62,827 bases of DNA from Propionibacterium acidifaciens DSM 21887 (lineage in GTDB: Bacteria > Actinomycetota > Actinomycetes > Propionibacteriales > Propionibacteriaceae). The stretch is from positions 1 through 62,827 of the forward strand of contig NZ_AUFR01000016.1 in NCBI RefSeq assembly GCF_000426605.1. The letters run 5' to 3'. Numbering within the stretch: the stretch's first letter is position 1; every line of letters starts with the position of its first letter. This document shows, piece by piece, positions 1-7,631 of the stretch. The notes beneath the pieces were generated by a model, which saw only the letters and a list, made by a program, of their open reading frames with translations, was not told where the DNA came from and did no database searches. A program made the position numbers and the translations under genes.

Positions 1-227
1 GCATGGCCGGTCAGGACCGAGCACATCCTGGTGGCCTGCCAGTCGGCCAGCCATTCCTGCACGGTCCGCTCCGTGCGCTCGACCATTTCAGCGATGATGC
101 CCACGTCGACGCCACGGGAGGCGTACAGGATTGCTTCTGCTTTCATCTGCACCAGCACATGATTGTCGGGCCGCTTCTTCCATCTGATCAGGACGGCTGT
201 TTCTTCCGGGGTGACCTCAACCTGCAT
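1..227 (-). CDS. IS630-family transposase, N-terminal part (runs off window)
   Basis: An open frame starts at an ATG at 225-227 on the minus strand and continues without a stop to base 1, giving about 75 residues (MQVEVTPEETAVLIRW at the start). It contains the helix-turn-helix segment around GVDVGIIAEMVERTERTVQ that binds the element's ends in IS630/Tc1-like transposases. The decayed copy at 61039-62110 aligns residue for residue over this stretch. This copy looks better preserved, because it keeps Leu, Tyr and Trp codons that the other has lost to Pro, His and Arg. The catalytic DDE domain lies outside the window, so activity cannot be judged. Confidence 0.8.
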   Translation of the reverse strand, partial: MQVEVTPEETAVLIRWKKRPDNHVLVQMKAEAILYASRGVDVGIIAEMVERTERTVQEWLADWQATRMCSVLTGH

Positions 228-295
228 GCCTCAATCATATCCGGAACAGCACAGGAAATCCACGAAAAATACGGTTTCGTTTCATGTCAGCCATA
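1..295 (-). mobile_element. IS630-family element, copy A (end only)
   Basis: The element runs off the left edge of the window. Its outer end is at about 293-295; reading leftward on the minus strand it begins TATGGCTGACATGAAAC, which matches the start of a second copy at 60971 (TATGGCCGTCATGAAAC). The right end of that second copy carries the same sequence inverted, so this is a terminal inverted repeat. The leader between repeat and transposase start is also shared by the two copies. IS630 elements insert at TA, and a TA lies at the end. Only about 295 bp are visible. Confidence 0.8.
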
Positions 296-332
296 GTTGA
301 CATTCTTTTTCATCCGCGCCCCATGGCGAGCA

Positions 333-692
333 TCAGACAAGACTCTCGACCGGGAGCCCCAGGCCCTCCCATGCAGCAATGCCGCCGATCAGTTCCTTGG
401 CGTCGTATCCGTTCCGCAGAAGGATGACTGCGGCACGACTTGCCATGTTGCACCACACGTCCCAGCAGCACAGCACGATCGTCCTGTCCTTCGGAACCTC
501 GGACAATCTTTCCGTCAACGTATTCAGAGGGATGAGGTGAGCGCCCGCCGCCTTCACCCTCATCTTCTCGGCAGGAGCGTTTCTGACATCAACCAGAAAA
601 AACGCATCCGGATCCCGGTCCGACGCCGCTGCATACTCCATGGGCGACAGTGTCGCCTCACAGCGCGCCTCGAAGTACTCCAGTCTGTTCAT
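333..692 (-). CDS. Rhodanese-like single-domain protein
   Basis: A 119-residue single rhodanese domain. The strand-turn FFLVDVRN (about 31-38) and the active-site loop after strand IVLCC are clear. Cys75, Cys76 and Cys81 form a CCWxxxCN loop, as in the rhodanese subgroup with a YCWxxxCN loop, in which a cysteine carries a persulfide. It has no signal peptide, so it is cytoplasmic. Its start overlaps the stop of the MarR gene (ATGA at 689-692), so the two are translationally coupled. A role in sulfide or persulfide handling under the MarR partner is inferred. GC content is visibly lower than in the rest of the window, suggesting transfer. The true substrate is unknown. Confidence 0.8.
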   Translation of the reverse strand: MNRLEYFEARCEATLSPMEYAAASDRDPDAFFLVDVRNAPAEKMRVKAAGAHLIPLNTLTERLSEVPKDRTIVLCCWDVWCNMASRAAVILLRNGYDAKELIGGIAAWEGLGLPVESLV

Positions 693-1111
693 CCCATGTT
701 CTCCTTCACCAATTTCTTCGTCAACCTGACGTACACATCTCTTTCATCTCGTGAAAAAGAAGCGAAGAACTGATCCTCGACCTGCTGGCACGCCCCTCGG
801 AAGCGCCCCAGCGCCTCCTCCCCCCTTGAAGTCAGGAAAAGAGCGTACGATCTTCTGTCCTTCTGGCTCCTCCTCCGCTCAACATAGCCACCCTCGCAGA
901 GTTCATCAACGAACTTCCCGATCGTGGTCCGGTCCACCTTTTGAAGATCTCCGGCCGCCCTCTGCGTGACACCCGGGTTGTCGCTGACGATCACCAGGGT
1001 CCCGAACAGCCTGCCGTTGACGTTCTCCTCTTGGAGCAGGGCATCAAACATCGCGTTCAGCTGCTGAAGCGCCTTGGCGGCCAGAAAGCCGTAGTAGTCA
1101 TCGATTCTCAC
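689..1111 (-). CDS. MarR-family transcriptional regulator
   Basis: A 140-residue winged-helix protein. The recognition helix region is TQRAAGDLQKVDRTTIGKFV (about 49-68), and the wing lies around YVERRRSQKDRRSYAL with the typical D-R-R of MarR wings. The N- and C-terminal helices would form the dimer interface. The GTG start at 1109-1111 is preceded by a strong GGGAGGAGG ribosome site (1120-1128). It is the first gene of a two-gene operon with the rhodanese, so autoregulation is likely through the palindrome at 1132-1145. Two cysteines (in ELCEGG and RGACQQ) could sense thiol or persulfide stress, which is inference. GC content and codon use are lower than in neighbouring genes. Confidence 0.88.
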   Translation of the reverse strand: MRIDDYYGFLAAKALQQLNAMFDALLQEENVNGRLFGTLVIVSDNPGVTQRAAGDLQKVDRTTIGKFVDELCEGGYVERRRSQKDRRSYALFLTSRGEEALGRFRGACQQVEDQFFASFSRDERDVYVRLTKKLVKENMG

Positions 1112-1131
1112 ACCGGAGACCTCCTCCCAGT

Positions 1132-1175
1132 GCTGAATACTCAGCGTTGCTGATCATCAGTATAACTGACTGTTT
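1132..1175 (-). promoter_or_regulatory. Promoter and palindromic operators of marR-rhodanese
   Basis: Palindrome GCTGA-ATAC-TCAGC occupies 1132-1145, just upstream of the ribosome site. A second imperfect palindrome (CTGATCATCAG, with CAGT and ACTG arms beside it) lies at 1149-1170. On the minus strand the latter contains TATACT, a good -10 hexamer. This arrangement suits MarR autorepression. No -35 was assigned. Confidence 0.5.
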
Positions 1176-1679
1176 CGTCCCTGTCAACCCTGCTCCGACC
1201 CGCACACTCGACTGTGGTGAGCCGAGTTCACGGGCCCGTCTCAGCCGACAGGACCTCGTACGAGAGATGATGAGGCTTGTTCCGCAGGACTCAACGGGAA
1301 ACACCGGCCCGCGGCAGACAAGAAACAGGACCGTGTCCTCCGTGGATCCCACCTGCCCCAGGCGCAATGGGGGCGCGCCGGTCGAGGGCCAGCCCCGAAG
1401 AGACCGCCGTCCGACAGATCGAAGAAGCCTGCCGACGACCCCGCGCCCGTGAGGATGAGGTACGGGTCCCCGGCGTTCACGTCGGCGCCGCAGTCGCTCA
1501 TCCTCCTCGGCACGGCGAGGGCCTTGTCCGCCTTCTCCTTCGTGGAGGAGACCCCGGCCCCTCGCATCCACGCCGCTGCGAGTCATCGTGCGGGTCCATC
1601 GTGACACGGGCCCCGCCCGCCTCCCCCGGCGTCCGACCGCGGGCCCGTCCTGCCTCCGGAGGGCCGGGGCCGTCCGTCC
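1176..1679. other. Intergenic stretch without a recognisable gene
   Basis: The GC content climbs from the low-GC island to the chromosomal level across this stretch. A 108-codon minus-strand frame (1241-1567) has a mildly protein-like middle (KADKALAVPRRMSDC, then GDPYLILTGAGSS) but low-complexity ends and no family I recognise. It may be a gene relic marking the island boundary. Confidence 0.4.
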
Positions 1680-2915
1680 TCATCGGCCGTGGGACCGGAG
1701 GCCTCTCCTCAGGAGGGCGACCGTCTCGACGTGGTGGGTCATCGGGAAGATGTCGAGGGCCCGCAGGCCGGCCAGCCGCCAGCCCCGGGCTGCGAAGCGG
1801 CCCACGTCGCGGCCCAGGGAGGCCGGGTCGCAGGCGACGTAGACGACGGCCCGGGCGCCGAGCCCGGTCACGGCCTCGACGACCCGCCGGTCGACGCCGG
1901 TGCGCGGCGGATCGAGGACGACGACATCGGCGTCGGGCAGTCGGCCGAGGGCCCGCTCGACGCGGGAGGCGATGAACCGGGCCCGCGGCACGTTGGTCCG
2001 GGCCAGGCGGACCGCCGGGCCGTCCGACTCCACGCCGGTGACCCGGGCGCCGGCCCGGTCGAGGACGCCGGCGAACAGGCCGGCGCCGCAGTACAGGTCC
2101 AGGGCCCGCTCACCCGGCCGCACCTCCAGGGCGTCCAGGACCGCGCCGGCCAGGGCGTCGGCGGCGCCGGGGTGCACCTGCCAGAAGCCGTCGGCGCGGA
2201 CCCGCAGGTCGAGTCCGCGCACCCGCTGGGTGACGACCGCCTCGCCGTCCACGAGGCGCCCGCCGCTCATGACCGTCACCCCGGAGTCGGCGACGGTCAC
2301 GACGATCTCGCGCCCGGCCCGGTCGGCGTACCGGGCGAGTTCGTGCGGCCGGGGCCCGCGCGGATCGGCGAGCAGGAAGCCGGTCCCGGCCGGCGCCTCG
2401 ACGAGCTCGTCGGAGTGGAAGCCCCGCATGCCGACGCGTCCGTCGACGTGCAGATAGCGCATGCGGGTGCGCCAGCCCCAGCCGTCGTCGTCGCCGGGCA
2501 CCGCCTCGACCGGCACCGCCGGCCCGGCGCCGTCACCGGGCCCGGCTCCCCCGGGGCCGCCGTCGAGCCCGCCCAGGCGCGCAGGCTCCTCGACGCCGCC
2601 CAGGCGGGCGAGCTGCTCGGCGACGACGAGCCCCTTCATGCGCCGCTGGGCGTCCAGGGAGGCGAAGGCGAGGTCGGCCCCGGTGCAGGCGGCCGGCGGC
2701 AGGTCGAGGTCGACGCGCTCGGGCGAGGCCTCGAGCACCCGCGCGACGCGGCCCCTCCAGAAGCGATCGTGGCGGGTGTCGGTGAGCTCGACGAGGACGC
2801 TCTCGCCGGGCAGGCCCCCTCGCACGAAGACGACCCGGCCCTCGTGGCGCGCCACGACGTGGCCGCCGTGGGCGGGCGGGCCGAGCACGAGCGGCCCGAT
2901 GACGGGCCCGCTCAC
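1680..2915 (-). CDS. TrmA/RlmC/RlmD-family RNA m5U methyltransferase
   Basis: A 411-residue class RNA (uracil-5)-methyltransferase. The N-terminal part (about 10-60) has the TRAM/OB pattern GGHVVARHEGRVVFVRGGLPGE, which binds RNA. The SAM site is DLYCGAGLFAG, followed by VVLDPPRTG; the catalytic cysteine lies in ACDPASLGRD (about residue 362). It should methylate a uridine in rRNA or tRNA. The four cysteines that hold the Fe-S cluster in RlmD-type enzymes are not present: only one Cys remains in PPAACTGADLAFASLD. The GTG start at 2913-2915 overlaps the stop of the permease gene (GTGA), so the two are coupled. The same pair is adjacent in mycobacteria (Rv2689c-Rv2690c). The target site is unknown. 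Confidence 0.88.
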   Translation of the reverse strand: MSGPVIGPLVLGPPAHGGHVVARHEGRVVFVRGGLPGESVLVELTDTRHDRFWRGRVARVLEASPERVDLDLPPAACTGADLAFASLDAQRRMKGLVVAEQLARLGGVEEPARLGGLDGGPGGAGPGDGAGPAVPVEAVPGDDDGWGWRTRMRYLHVDGRVGMRGFHSDELVEAPAGTGFLLADPRGPRPHELARYADRAGREIVVTVADSGVTVMSGGRLVDGEAVVTQRVRGLDLRVRADGFWQVHPGAADALAGAVLDALEVRPGERALDLYCGAGLFAGVLDRAGARVTGVESDGPAVRLARTNVPRARFIASRVERALGRLPDADVVVLDPPRTGVDRRVVEAVTGLGARAVVYVACDPASLGRDVGRFAARGWRLAGLRALDIFPMTHHVETVALLRRGLRSHGR

Positions 2916-4936
2916 GAGCGGGCCCCCTGCAGGGCCCGCGCCCGGGCCGCCTCGCGTTCGAGGCGCGCCTGCCGCCGACGGGCGGCCAGCTGCCGCCCCG
3001 AGCGGATCTGGTAGGGCACCGAGGTGACCATGACGCCGGGCATGAAGTGGAGCCGGGTGCGGATCACGAGGGCCGTCTGGTTGTGCAGCAGCTGCTCCCA
3101 CCAGTGGCCCACGACGAACTCGGGGATGTAGACGCAGACGATGTCGCGCGGGTTGTCGCTGACGATCCGGCGCACGTAGCCGACGAAGGGCCCGGTGATC
3201 TGACGGTACGGCGAGGCGACGATCTTCAGCGGGACGCCCAGGTCCTCGTCCTCCCAGGCCTCGGTGAAGCGGGCCGTCTCGACGGGGTCGACGGCCACCG
3301 TGAGCGCCTCGAGCCGGCTCGGGTGGGTGGCCTTGGCGAACTGGATCGCCTTGACCGTCGGCTTGTTGACCGCGTTGACCATGACGACGGCGTGCACCCT
3401 GCTGGGCAGGGCCAGGTCGGACTCGTCGATGTCGTCGACCTCCTCGCGCACCGTCCGGTAGTGGCGGCTGATGGCGTGCATGAGGACGTAGACGACGGCC
3501 ATGGCCAGCAGCGCCATCCAGGCGCCGTGGAGGAACTTGGAGGCCAGCACGATGACGAGCACGACGCCGGTGAGGCCGGCGCCGACGGCGTTGACGACGC
3601 GGCTGCGCCGCATGCGGCGGCGCGCCGCCGGATCGGACTCGGCGCCCAGGTGGCGGTTCCAGTGGATGATCATCGAGATCTGGCTGAGCGTGAACGAGAT
3701 GAACACGCCGACGACGTACATCTGGATGAGCATCGTGACCGAGGCGTTGAAGACGAGGACGAGCACGACGGCCCCGACAGCGAGCGTCATGATGCCGTTG
3801 GAGTAGGCCAGCCGGTCGCCGCGCTGGTGCAGCTGGCGGGGCAGCCAGCCGTCGCGGGAGAGGATCGAGCCCAGTGTCGGGAAGCCGTTGAAGGCGGTGT
3901 TGGCGGCGAGGAAGAGGATGACGACGGTCATCGTCACGAGGAAGTAGAAGCCGACGCCGAAGCCCGGGTAGAAGACGGCGCGCGCCAGCTGGCCCATGAT
4001 CGTCGTCGTCGCGCCGTGCACCTGGGTGCCGTCGGGGGTCACGAAGTGACTGCCCGCCGCAGGGTCGATCCTCCGGGCGCCCGTCAGGCGGGCCATCACG
4101 AGGATGCCCAGGAGCATCGAGACGGCGATCGTGCCGAGCAGGAGCAGCGTCGCGGCCGCGTTGCGCGACTTCGGGGCGCGGAAGTTCGGCACCCCGTTGC
4201 TGATGGCCTCGACGCCGGTGAGGGCGGCGCAGCCCGACGAGAAGGCGCGGGCCAGCAGGGCGAGGGCGCCGAGGCCGACGAGCGGCTCGTAGCGCCCGGT
4301 GCCCACGACGGTCCAGTCGGCGGTCTCGGCGCGGACGCTCTGGCCGAGGACGAGGATCCGGACGAGGCCCCAGACGATCATGGCGCCCACGCCGGCCATG
4401 AACAGATAGGTGGGCACCGCGAAGATGCCGCCCGAGTCGCGGATGCCGCGCAGGTTCACCGACATGAGCGCGACGATGACGACGGCCGCGACGACGCCCT
4501 CGTGGCCCGCCATCCACGGCAGCATCGCCTCGGCGTTCTGCACCCCGGAGCTGACCGACACGGCGACGGTGAGCACGTAGTCGACGAGCAGCGCGCTCGC
4601 CACGACGAGGCCGGCGTCGGGCCCGAGGTTCCTCGTGACGACCTCGTAGTCGCCGCCGCCCGAGGGGTAGGCGTGCACGGTCTGGCGGTAGCTCGCCACG
4701 ACGACGAGGAGGACGACGCCCACGGCGATGCCGATCGGGATGGAGAGCACGAAGCCGGACATGCCCGCCAGCGAGAGGGTCAGCAGCACCTCGTCGGGAG
4801 CGTAGGCGACCGAGCTCAGGGCGTCGGACGCGAAGATCGGCAGCGCGATGCGCTTGGGCAGGAGCGTGTCGCCGAGCTGGGTGCTCGCGAGCTTGCGTCC
4901 GACGAGGACGCGCTTCACACGATCTGTGACACTCAC
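2912..4936 (-). CDS. KimA-like APC-superfamily potassium permease
   Basis: A 674-residue membrane protein. About 12 hydrophobic helices (residues ~25-465) are followed by a cytosolic C-terminal domain of some 200 residues. The start FASDALSSVAYAPDEVLL and the segment AYPSGGGDYEVVTRNLG are typical of the APC subgroup that includes Bacillus KimA (YdaO), a high-affinity K+/H+ symporter shut off by cyclic-di-AMP binding to its soluble domain. Its divergent neighbours are two RCK (TrkA) proteins, supporting a potassium role. In M. tuberculosis the homologue Rv2690c sits beside ceoB and ceoC. Substrate is inferred from family and context; an amino-acid role cannot be excluded. It begins an operon with the methyltransferase gene. 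Confidence 0.82.
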   Translation of the reverse strand: MSVTDRVKRVLVGRKLASTQLGDTLLPKRIALPIFASDALSSVAYAPDEVLLTLSLAGMSGFVLSIPIGIAVGVVLLVVVASYRQTVHAYPSGGGDYEVVTRNLGPDAGLVVASALLVDYVLTVAVSVSSGVQNAEAMLPWMAGHEGVVAAVVIVALMSVNLRGIRDSGGIFAVPTYLFMAGVGAMIVWGLVRILVLGQSVRAETADWTVVGTGRYEPLVGLGALALLARAFSSGCAALTGVEAISNGVPNFRAPKSRNAAATLLLLGTIAVSMLLGILVMARLTGARRIDPAAGSHFVTPDGTQVHGATTTIMGQLARAVFYPGFGVGFYFLVTMTVVILFLAANTAFNGFPTLGSILSRDGWLPRQLHQRGDRLAYSNGIMTLAVGAVVLVLVFNASVTMLIQMYVVGVFISFTLSQISMIIHWNRHLGAESDPAARRRMRRSRVVNAVGAGLTGVVLVIVLASKFLHGAWMALLAMAVVYVLMHAISRHYRTVREEVDDIDESDLALPSRVHAVVMVNAVNKPTVKAIQFAKATHPSRLEALTVAVDPVETARFTEAWEDEDLGVPLKIVASPYRQITGPFVGYVRRIVSDNPRDIVCVYIPEFVVGHWWEQLLHNQTALVIRTRLHFMPGVMVTSVPYQIRSGRQLAARRRQARLEREAARARALQGARS

Positions 4937-5058
4937 GGCCAGCCAGCCTAACCCCGCACCGGGCCGGAGGCTTCATGATGCGGCTAATCTTGTCAGCGTG
5001 CTGCCGCCGGGCGTCCGCACCGGGCGGCCCGGGGCGCAGTCGTGGGGCGGAGGTCGAC
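4937..5058. promoter_or_regulatory. Divergent control region, permease / trkA pair
   Basis: This is a 122-bp gap between the leftward permease gene and the rightward trkA pair. On the plus strand TAATCT at 4984-4989 is a plausible -10, which would give a leader of about 60 nt before the GTG at 5059. No clear -35 and no ydaO/c-di-AMP riboswitch fold was seen; the gap is short for one. Confidence 0.35.
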
Positions 5059-5721
5059 GTGCACATCATCATCATGGGTTGCGGCCGGGTCGGTTCGACA
5101 CTGGCCCGCGGCCTGGAGAGACGCGGCCACGCCGTCTCCGTGATCGACCAGAGCGCCGACTCCTTCCGCCGGCTCGGCTCCGAGTTCAGCGGCCACACCT
5201 ACAAGGGCGTCGGCTTCGACCGCGACGTGCTCCTCAAGGCCGGCATCCGCACCACCGACGGCTTCGCCGCCGTGGCGAGCGGCGACAACTCCAACATCCT
5301 CGCGGCGCGCGTCGTGCGCGAGGAGTTCGGCGTGCAGAACGTCGTCGCCCGCATCTACGACCAGGGCCGCGCCGAGGTCTACGAGAAGCTCGGCATCCCC
5401 ACCGTCGCCACCGTCCGCTGGTCCGCCGGTCAGGTGATGAACCGGCTCCTCGACGACACGGCCACCCCCGTGTGGCGCGACCCGTCCGGCACGACGGCCC
5501 TCTACCAGGTGCCCTTCTCGCCCGAGTGGGCCGGCACCCCGGTCAAGGGCATCGAGCACCGGCTCCACCTGCGGGTGCCCTTCCTCACCCGCCTGGGCAC
5601 CGGCATGGTGCCGACCCGCGACGTGCTGGTCCAGGAGGGCGACGTGCTCTACGTCGCCGTCGCGTCCGAACGCATCGGCTCGGTCTTCGAGACCCTGTCG
5701 AACGCCCCCGAGCAGGCCTGA
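5059..5721 (+). CDS. trkA: TrkA/CeoB-type RCK potassium regulator
   Basis: A 220-residue protein with an N-terminal Rossmann RCK_N domain (HIIIMGCGRVGSTLARGL, GxGxxG; acid at the end of beta2 in VSVIDQS) and a C-terminal RCK_C-like segment ending in VQEGDVLYVAVASE. Such subunits bind NAD(H) or ATP and gate K+ channels or transporters at the cytosolic membrane face. The GTG at 5059 was chosen because it just includes the first beta strand of the Rossmann fold; upstream ATGs add an unrelated Arg/Gly-rich leader. It lies 11 bp before the second RCK gene. Homologous to ceoB (Rv2691). Confidence 0.85.
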   Translation: MHIIIMGCGRVGSTLARGLERRGHAVSVIDQSADSFRRLGSEFSGHTYKGVGFDRDVLLKAGIRTTDGFAAVASGDNSNILAARVVREEFGVQNVVARIYDQGRAEVYEKLGIPTVATVRWSAGQVMNRLLDDTATPVWRDPSGTTALYQVPFSPEWAGTPVKGIEHRLHLRVPFLTRLGTGMVPTRDVLVQEGDVLYVAVASERIGSVFETLSNAPEQA

Positions 5722-5732
5722 GGAGAGGAACC

Positions 5733-6386
5733 ATGCGCGTCTCCATCGTCGGCGCCGGCAATGTCGGCCGGTCCATCGCCCGCGAGCTCATCGCGAACGG
5801 GCACGAGGTGCTCCTCATCGAGAAGGACCCCCACGCCATCCGCTCCGACACCGTCCCGGAGGCCGAGTGGCTGCTCGCCGACGCCTGCGAGATGGACTCG
5901 CTCGCCGAGGCCGACCTCGAGACCTGCGACGTGGCCATCGCCGCCACCGGCGACGACAAGGCCAACCTCGTCCACACGCTGCTCGCCAAGACGGAGTTCG
6001 GCGTGCCCCGCACCGTCGCGCGCGTCAACCACCCGAAGAACGAGTGGATGTTCACCGAGCAGTGGGGCGTCGACGTGGCCGTGTCGACGCCGCGCATCAT
6101 GTCGGCCCTCGTCGAGGAGGCCGTCTCCGTCGGCGCGGTCGTGCGCCTCATGACCTTCACCAAGAGCTCCGCGAACCTCGTCGAGCTGACCCTGCCCGCC
6201 GAGTCGCCGGCCATCGGACGACGGGTGCGCGAGCTGAGCCTGCCCGGCGACGGGGTGCTCGTGGCGATCATCCGCGACGGACGGGCGCAGCCCCCGCTGC
6301 CCGACGCGGCGGTCGAGGAGGGCGACGAGCTGCTCTTCACGATCAGCGAGGACCACGAGCGGGAGCTGTCGGCCTGCCTGGCCTGA
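5733..6386 (+). CDS. trkA: TrkA/CeoC-type RCK potassium regulator
   Basis: A 217-residue RCK protein. The nucleotide-binding fold starts MRVSIVGAGNVGRSIAREL with acid IEKD after beta2. A full RCK_C domain covers about 140-217 (LVELTLPAESPAIGRRVREL, then VEEGDELLFTI). Ribosome site AGGAGAGG lies 5 bp before the ATG. With the preceding gene it forms a heteromeric regulator pair, as ceoB/ceoC do in mycobacteria. RCK_C domains are known c-di-AMP receptors in some bacteria; whether this one binds it is not visible. No TrkH/KtrB channel gene lies in the window, so the partner is either the divergent KimA-like permease or a channel encoded elsewhere. Confidence 0.87.
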   Translation: MRVSIVGAGNVGRSIARELIANGHEVLLIEKDPHAIRSDTVPEAEWLLADACEMDSLAEADLETCDVAIAATGDDKANLVHTLLAKTEFGVPRTVARVNHPKNEWMFTEQWGVDVAVSTPRIMSALVEEAVSVGAVVRLMTFTKSSANLVELTLPAESPAIGRRVRELSLPGDGVLVAIIRDGRAQPPLPDAAVEEGDELLFTISEDHERELSACLA

Positions 6387-6454
6387 CAGGGCGTCGCCGG
6401 CGCGCGACGACCGGACGGGGACGCGCGGGCAGGCGCGACCCAGGAGCCGGCGCG

Positions 6455-6478
6455 GCGGGGCCCGGAAGGAGGCCCCGC
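6455..6478 (+). terminator. Hairpin terminator after the trkA pair
   Basis: Perfect 8-bp arms GCGGGGCC (6455-6462) and GGCCCCGC (6471-6478) close an 8-nt loop. It lies between the convergent trkA and OB-fold genes, so it may serve both directions. There is no U-tract, as is common in high-GC actinobacteria. Confidence 0.65.
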
Positions 6479-6507
6479 GGCCGTGAAGACGGATCCTGGC
6501 CGGCGGC

Positions 6508-6861
6508 TCAGGGAAGCAGCTCGTAACCGGGGTTGAACATGACGCGACGGCCCCCGCGCTCGCTGATGAGGCCGGTGACGCGCAGGGACCGCCCGGGCGT
6601 CACGCCGGCGATCCGGTGGCGGCCCATCCAGATGAGCGTGAGCGCGCCCGTGCCGTCGGTGAGCTCGGCCTCGAGCCAGCGGTGCTCGGCCGCGGGGGTG
6701 ACGGTGAGGATCGCCACCTGCCCCTGCACCGTGAGACGCCGGCGGGTGGGGGCGTCGGCGATGGCGACCGGCCCGCGGCCGGCCCCCTCGTCGGCGGGCC
6801 CCTCCTCGGGCCCGCGGCCCCGACCGAGCAGCCGGGACAGGAGGCCGCCGGCCATGGTCAC
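6508..6861 (-). CDS. OB-fold nucleic-acid-binding protein (Rv2694c-like)
   Basis: A 117-residue protein. After a variable Gly/Glu-rich N-terminus, residues ~45-115 form one OB fold (RRLTVQGQVAILTV, then LEAELTDGTGALTLIWMGR, then GRSLRVTGLISERGGRRVMF). This is a tRNA_anti/RecG-wedge-like fold expected to bind single-stranded nucleic acid. The GTG at 6859-6861 overlaps the DUF3710 stop (GTGA); an ATG two codons later (6855) is an alternative start. The pairing with DUF3710 is conserved in actinobacteria (Rv2694c near Rv2696c). The cellular role is unknown. Confidence 0.8.
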   Translation of the reverse strand: MTMAGGLLSRLLGRGRGPEEGPADEGAGRGPVAIADAPTRRRLTVQGQVAILTVTPAAEHRWLEAELTDGTGALTLIWMGRHRIAGVTPGRSLRVTGLISERGGRRVMFNPGYELLP

Positions 6862-7631
6862 CGCGTCCCGGCGGACGCCCCGGAGGCCCGGTTCGCGACC
6901 TCCGGCGGCATCGTCATGGGGATGAGCTCGCCGGGCACCTTCGGCCTGTCGCCGCGGCGGACGACCGTGTTGGCGAAGAGCTCGTAGAGCAGCTCGGTGG
7001 AGCCCTTGAGGCCCTCGGCCAGGCCGGCCTCGCCCATGAGGACGCCGCGCAGCAGCCAGCGGGGGCCCTGGGCGAACCAGGTGCGCGAGACGTGGTAGCC
7101 GTGCTGACCCTGCTGGGTGGTGATCGGGACGACGCGGCGCACCTCGGTGCCGAACGGCCCCTCGGTCAGGGTGGCCTTGCCGCCGGCCTTCCGGGCGTTG
7201 GCGATCATCTCGTCGCGCACGTCGGCGCGCATGTCGCGCCCCGCCGGCGCGGCGAACAGCGACAGCTCCATGACGGACTGGCCCGAGACCACCAGGAGCG
7301 CCTGCAGCTGCTGGGTCTGCTGGTTGACCTGGAGCTGGAGCTGCATGCCGTCGAAGGGGGTCAGGATGAGCGCGTCGAAGTCCATGCGCTCGACGTCGTC
7401 GGCGTCCAGGTCGACCTCGGACAGGTCGAAGGGACCCTCCTCGCGCCAGTCGCGCGAGGCGTCGAGCCGCCGCCACTCATCGAGCTCGTCCTCGGACTCG
7501 GCGTCGTCGCCGGAGTCCTCGTCCTCGGTGTCATCGGGGTCGGCAGCGGGGTCGTCGTCGGACCCGTCCCGCCCGACGAGCTCGTCGAGCTCGTCCTCGT
7601 CAGCCGCCCTGCGCTTCTTGCGTCCGAACAT
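6858..7631 (-). CDS. DUF3710 protein (Rv2696c-like)
   Basis: A 257-residue protein starting MFGRKKRR. A strongly acidic, low-complexity stretch (residues ~10-55, Asp/Glu) precedes the DUF3710 core (about 65-245; LDADDVERMDFDALI, GMQLQLQVNQQ, WFAQGPRWLLRGVL). No catalytic motif, signal peptide or membrane helix is visible. In most actinobacteria dut and a DUF3093 gene stand next to this gene. Neither is present here, so that piece of the conserved block has been lost or moved. The downstream OB-fold gene overlaps by 4 bp. Function is unknown. Confidence 0.88.
   Translation of the reverse strand: MFGRKKRRAADEDELDELVGRDGSDDDPAADPDDTEDEDSGDDAESEDELDEWRRLDASRDWREEGPFDLSEVDLDADDVERMDFDALILTPFDGMQLQLQVNQQTQQLQALLVVSGQSVMELSLFAAPAGRDMRADVRDEMIANARKAGGKATLTEGPFGTEVRRVVPITTQQGQHGYHVSRTWFAQGPRWLLRGVLMGEAGLAEGLKGSTELLYELFANTVVRRGDRPKVPGELIPMTMPPEVANRASGASAGTR

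Noticed and set aside
1241-1567. A 108-codon minus-strand ORF
   Set aside because: Only a short middle part looks protein-like, there is no ribosome site and no recognisable family; kept as a possible relic in the intergenic entry.
4975-5058. Earlier starts for the first TrkA gene (ATG 4975 or GTG 4998)
   Set aside because: ATG 4975 adds an Arg/Gly-rich leader before the Rossmann fold; GTG 4998 is out of frame.
1680-5198. A single 1172-codon minus-strand frame spanning the methyltransferase and the permease region
   Set aside because: The upper part is an Arg/Pro-rich shadow of the permease gene; the real methyltransferase starts at GTG 2915.
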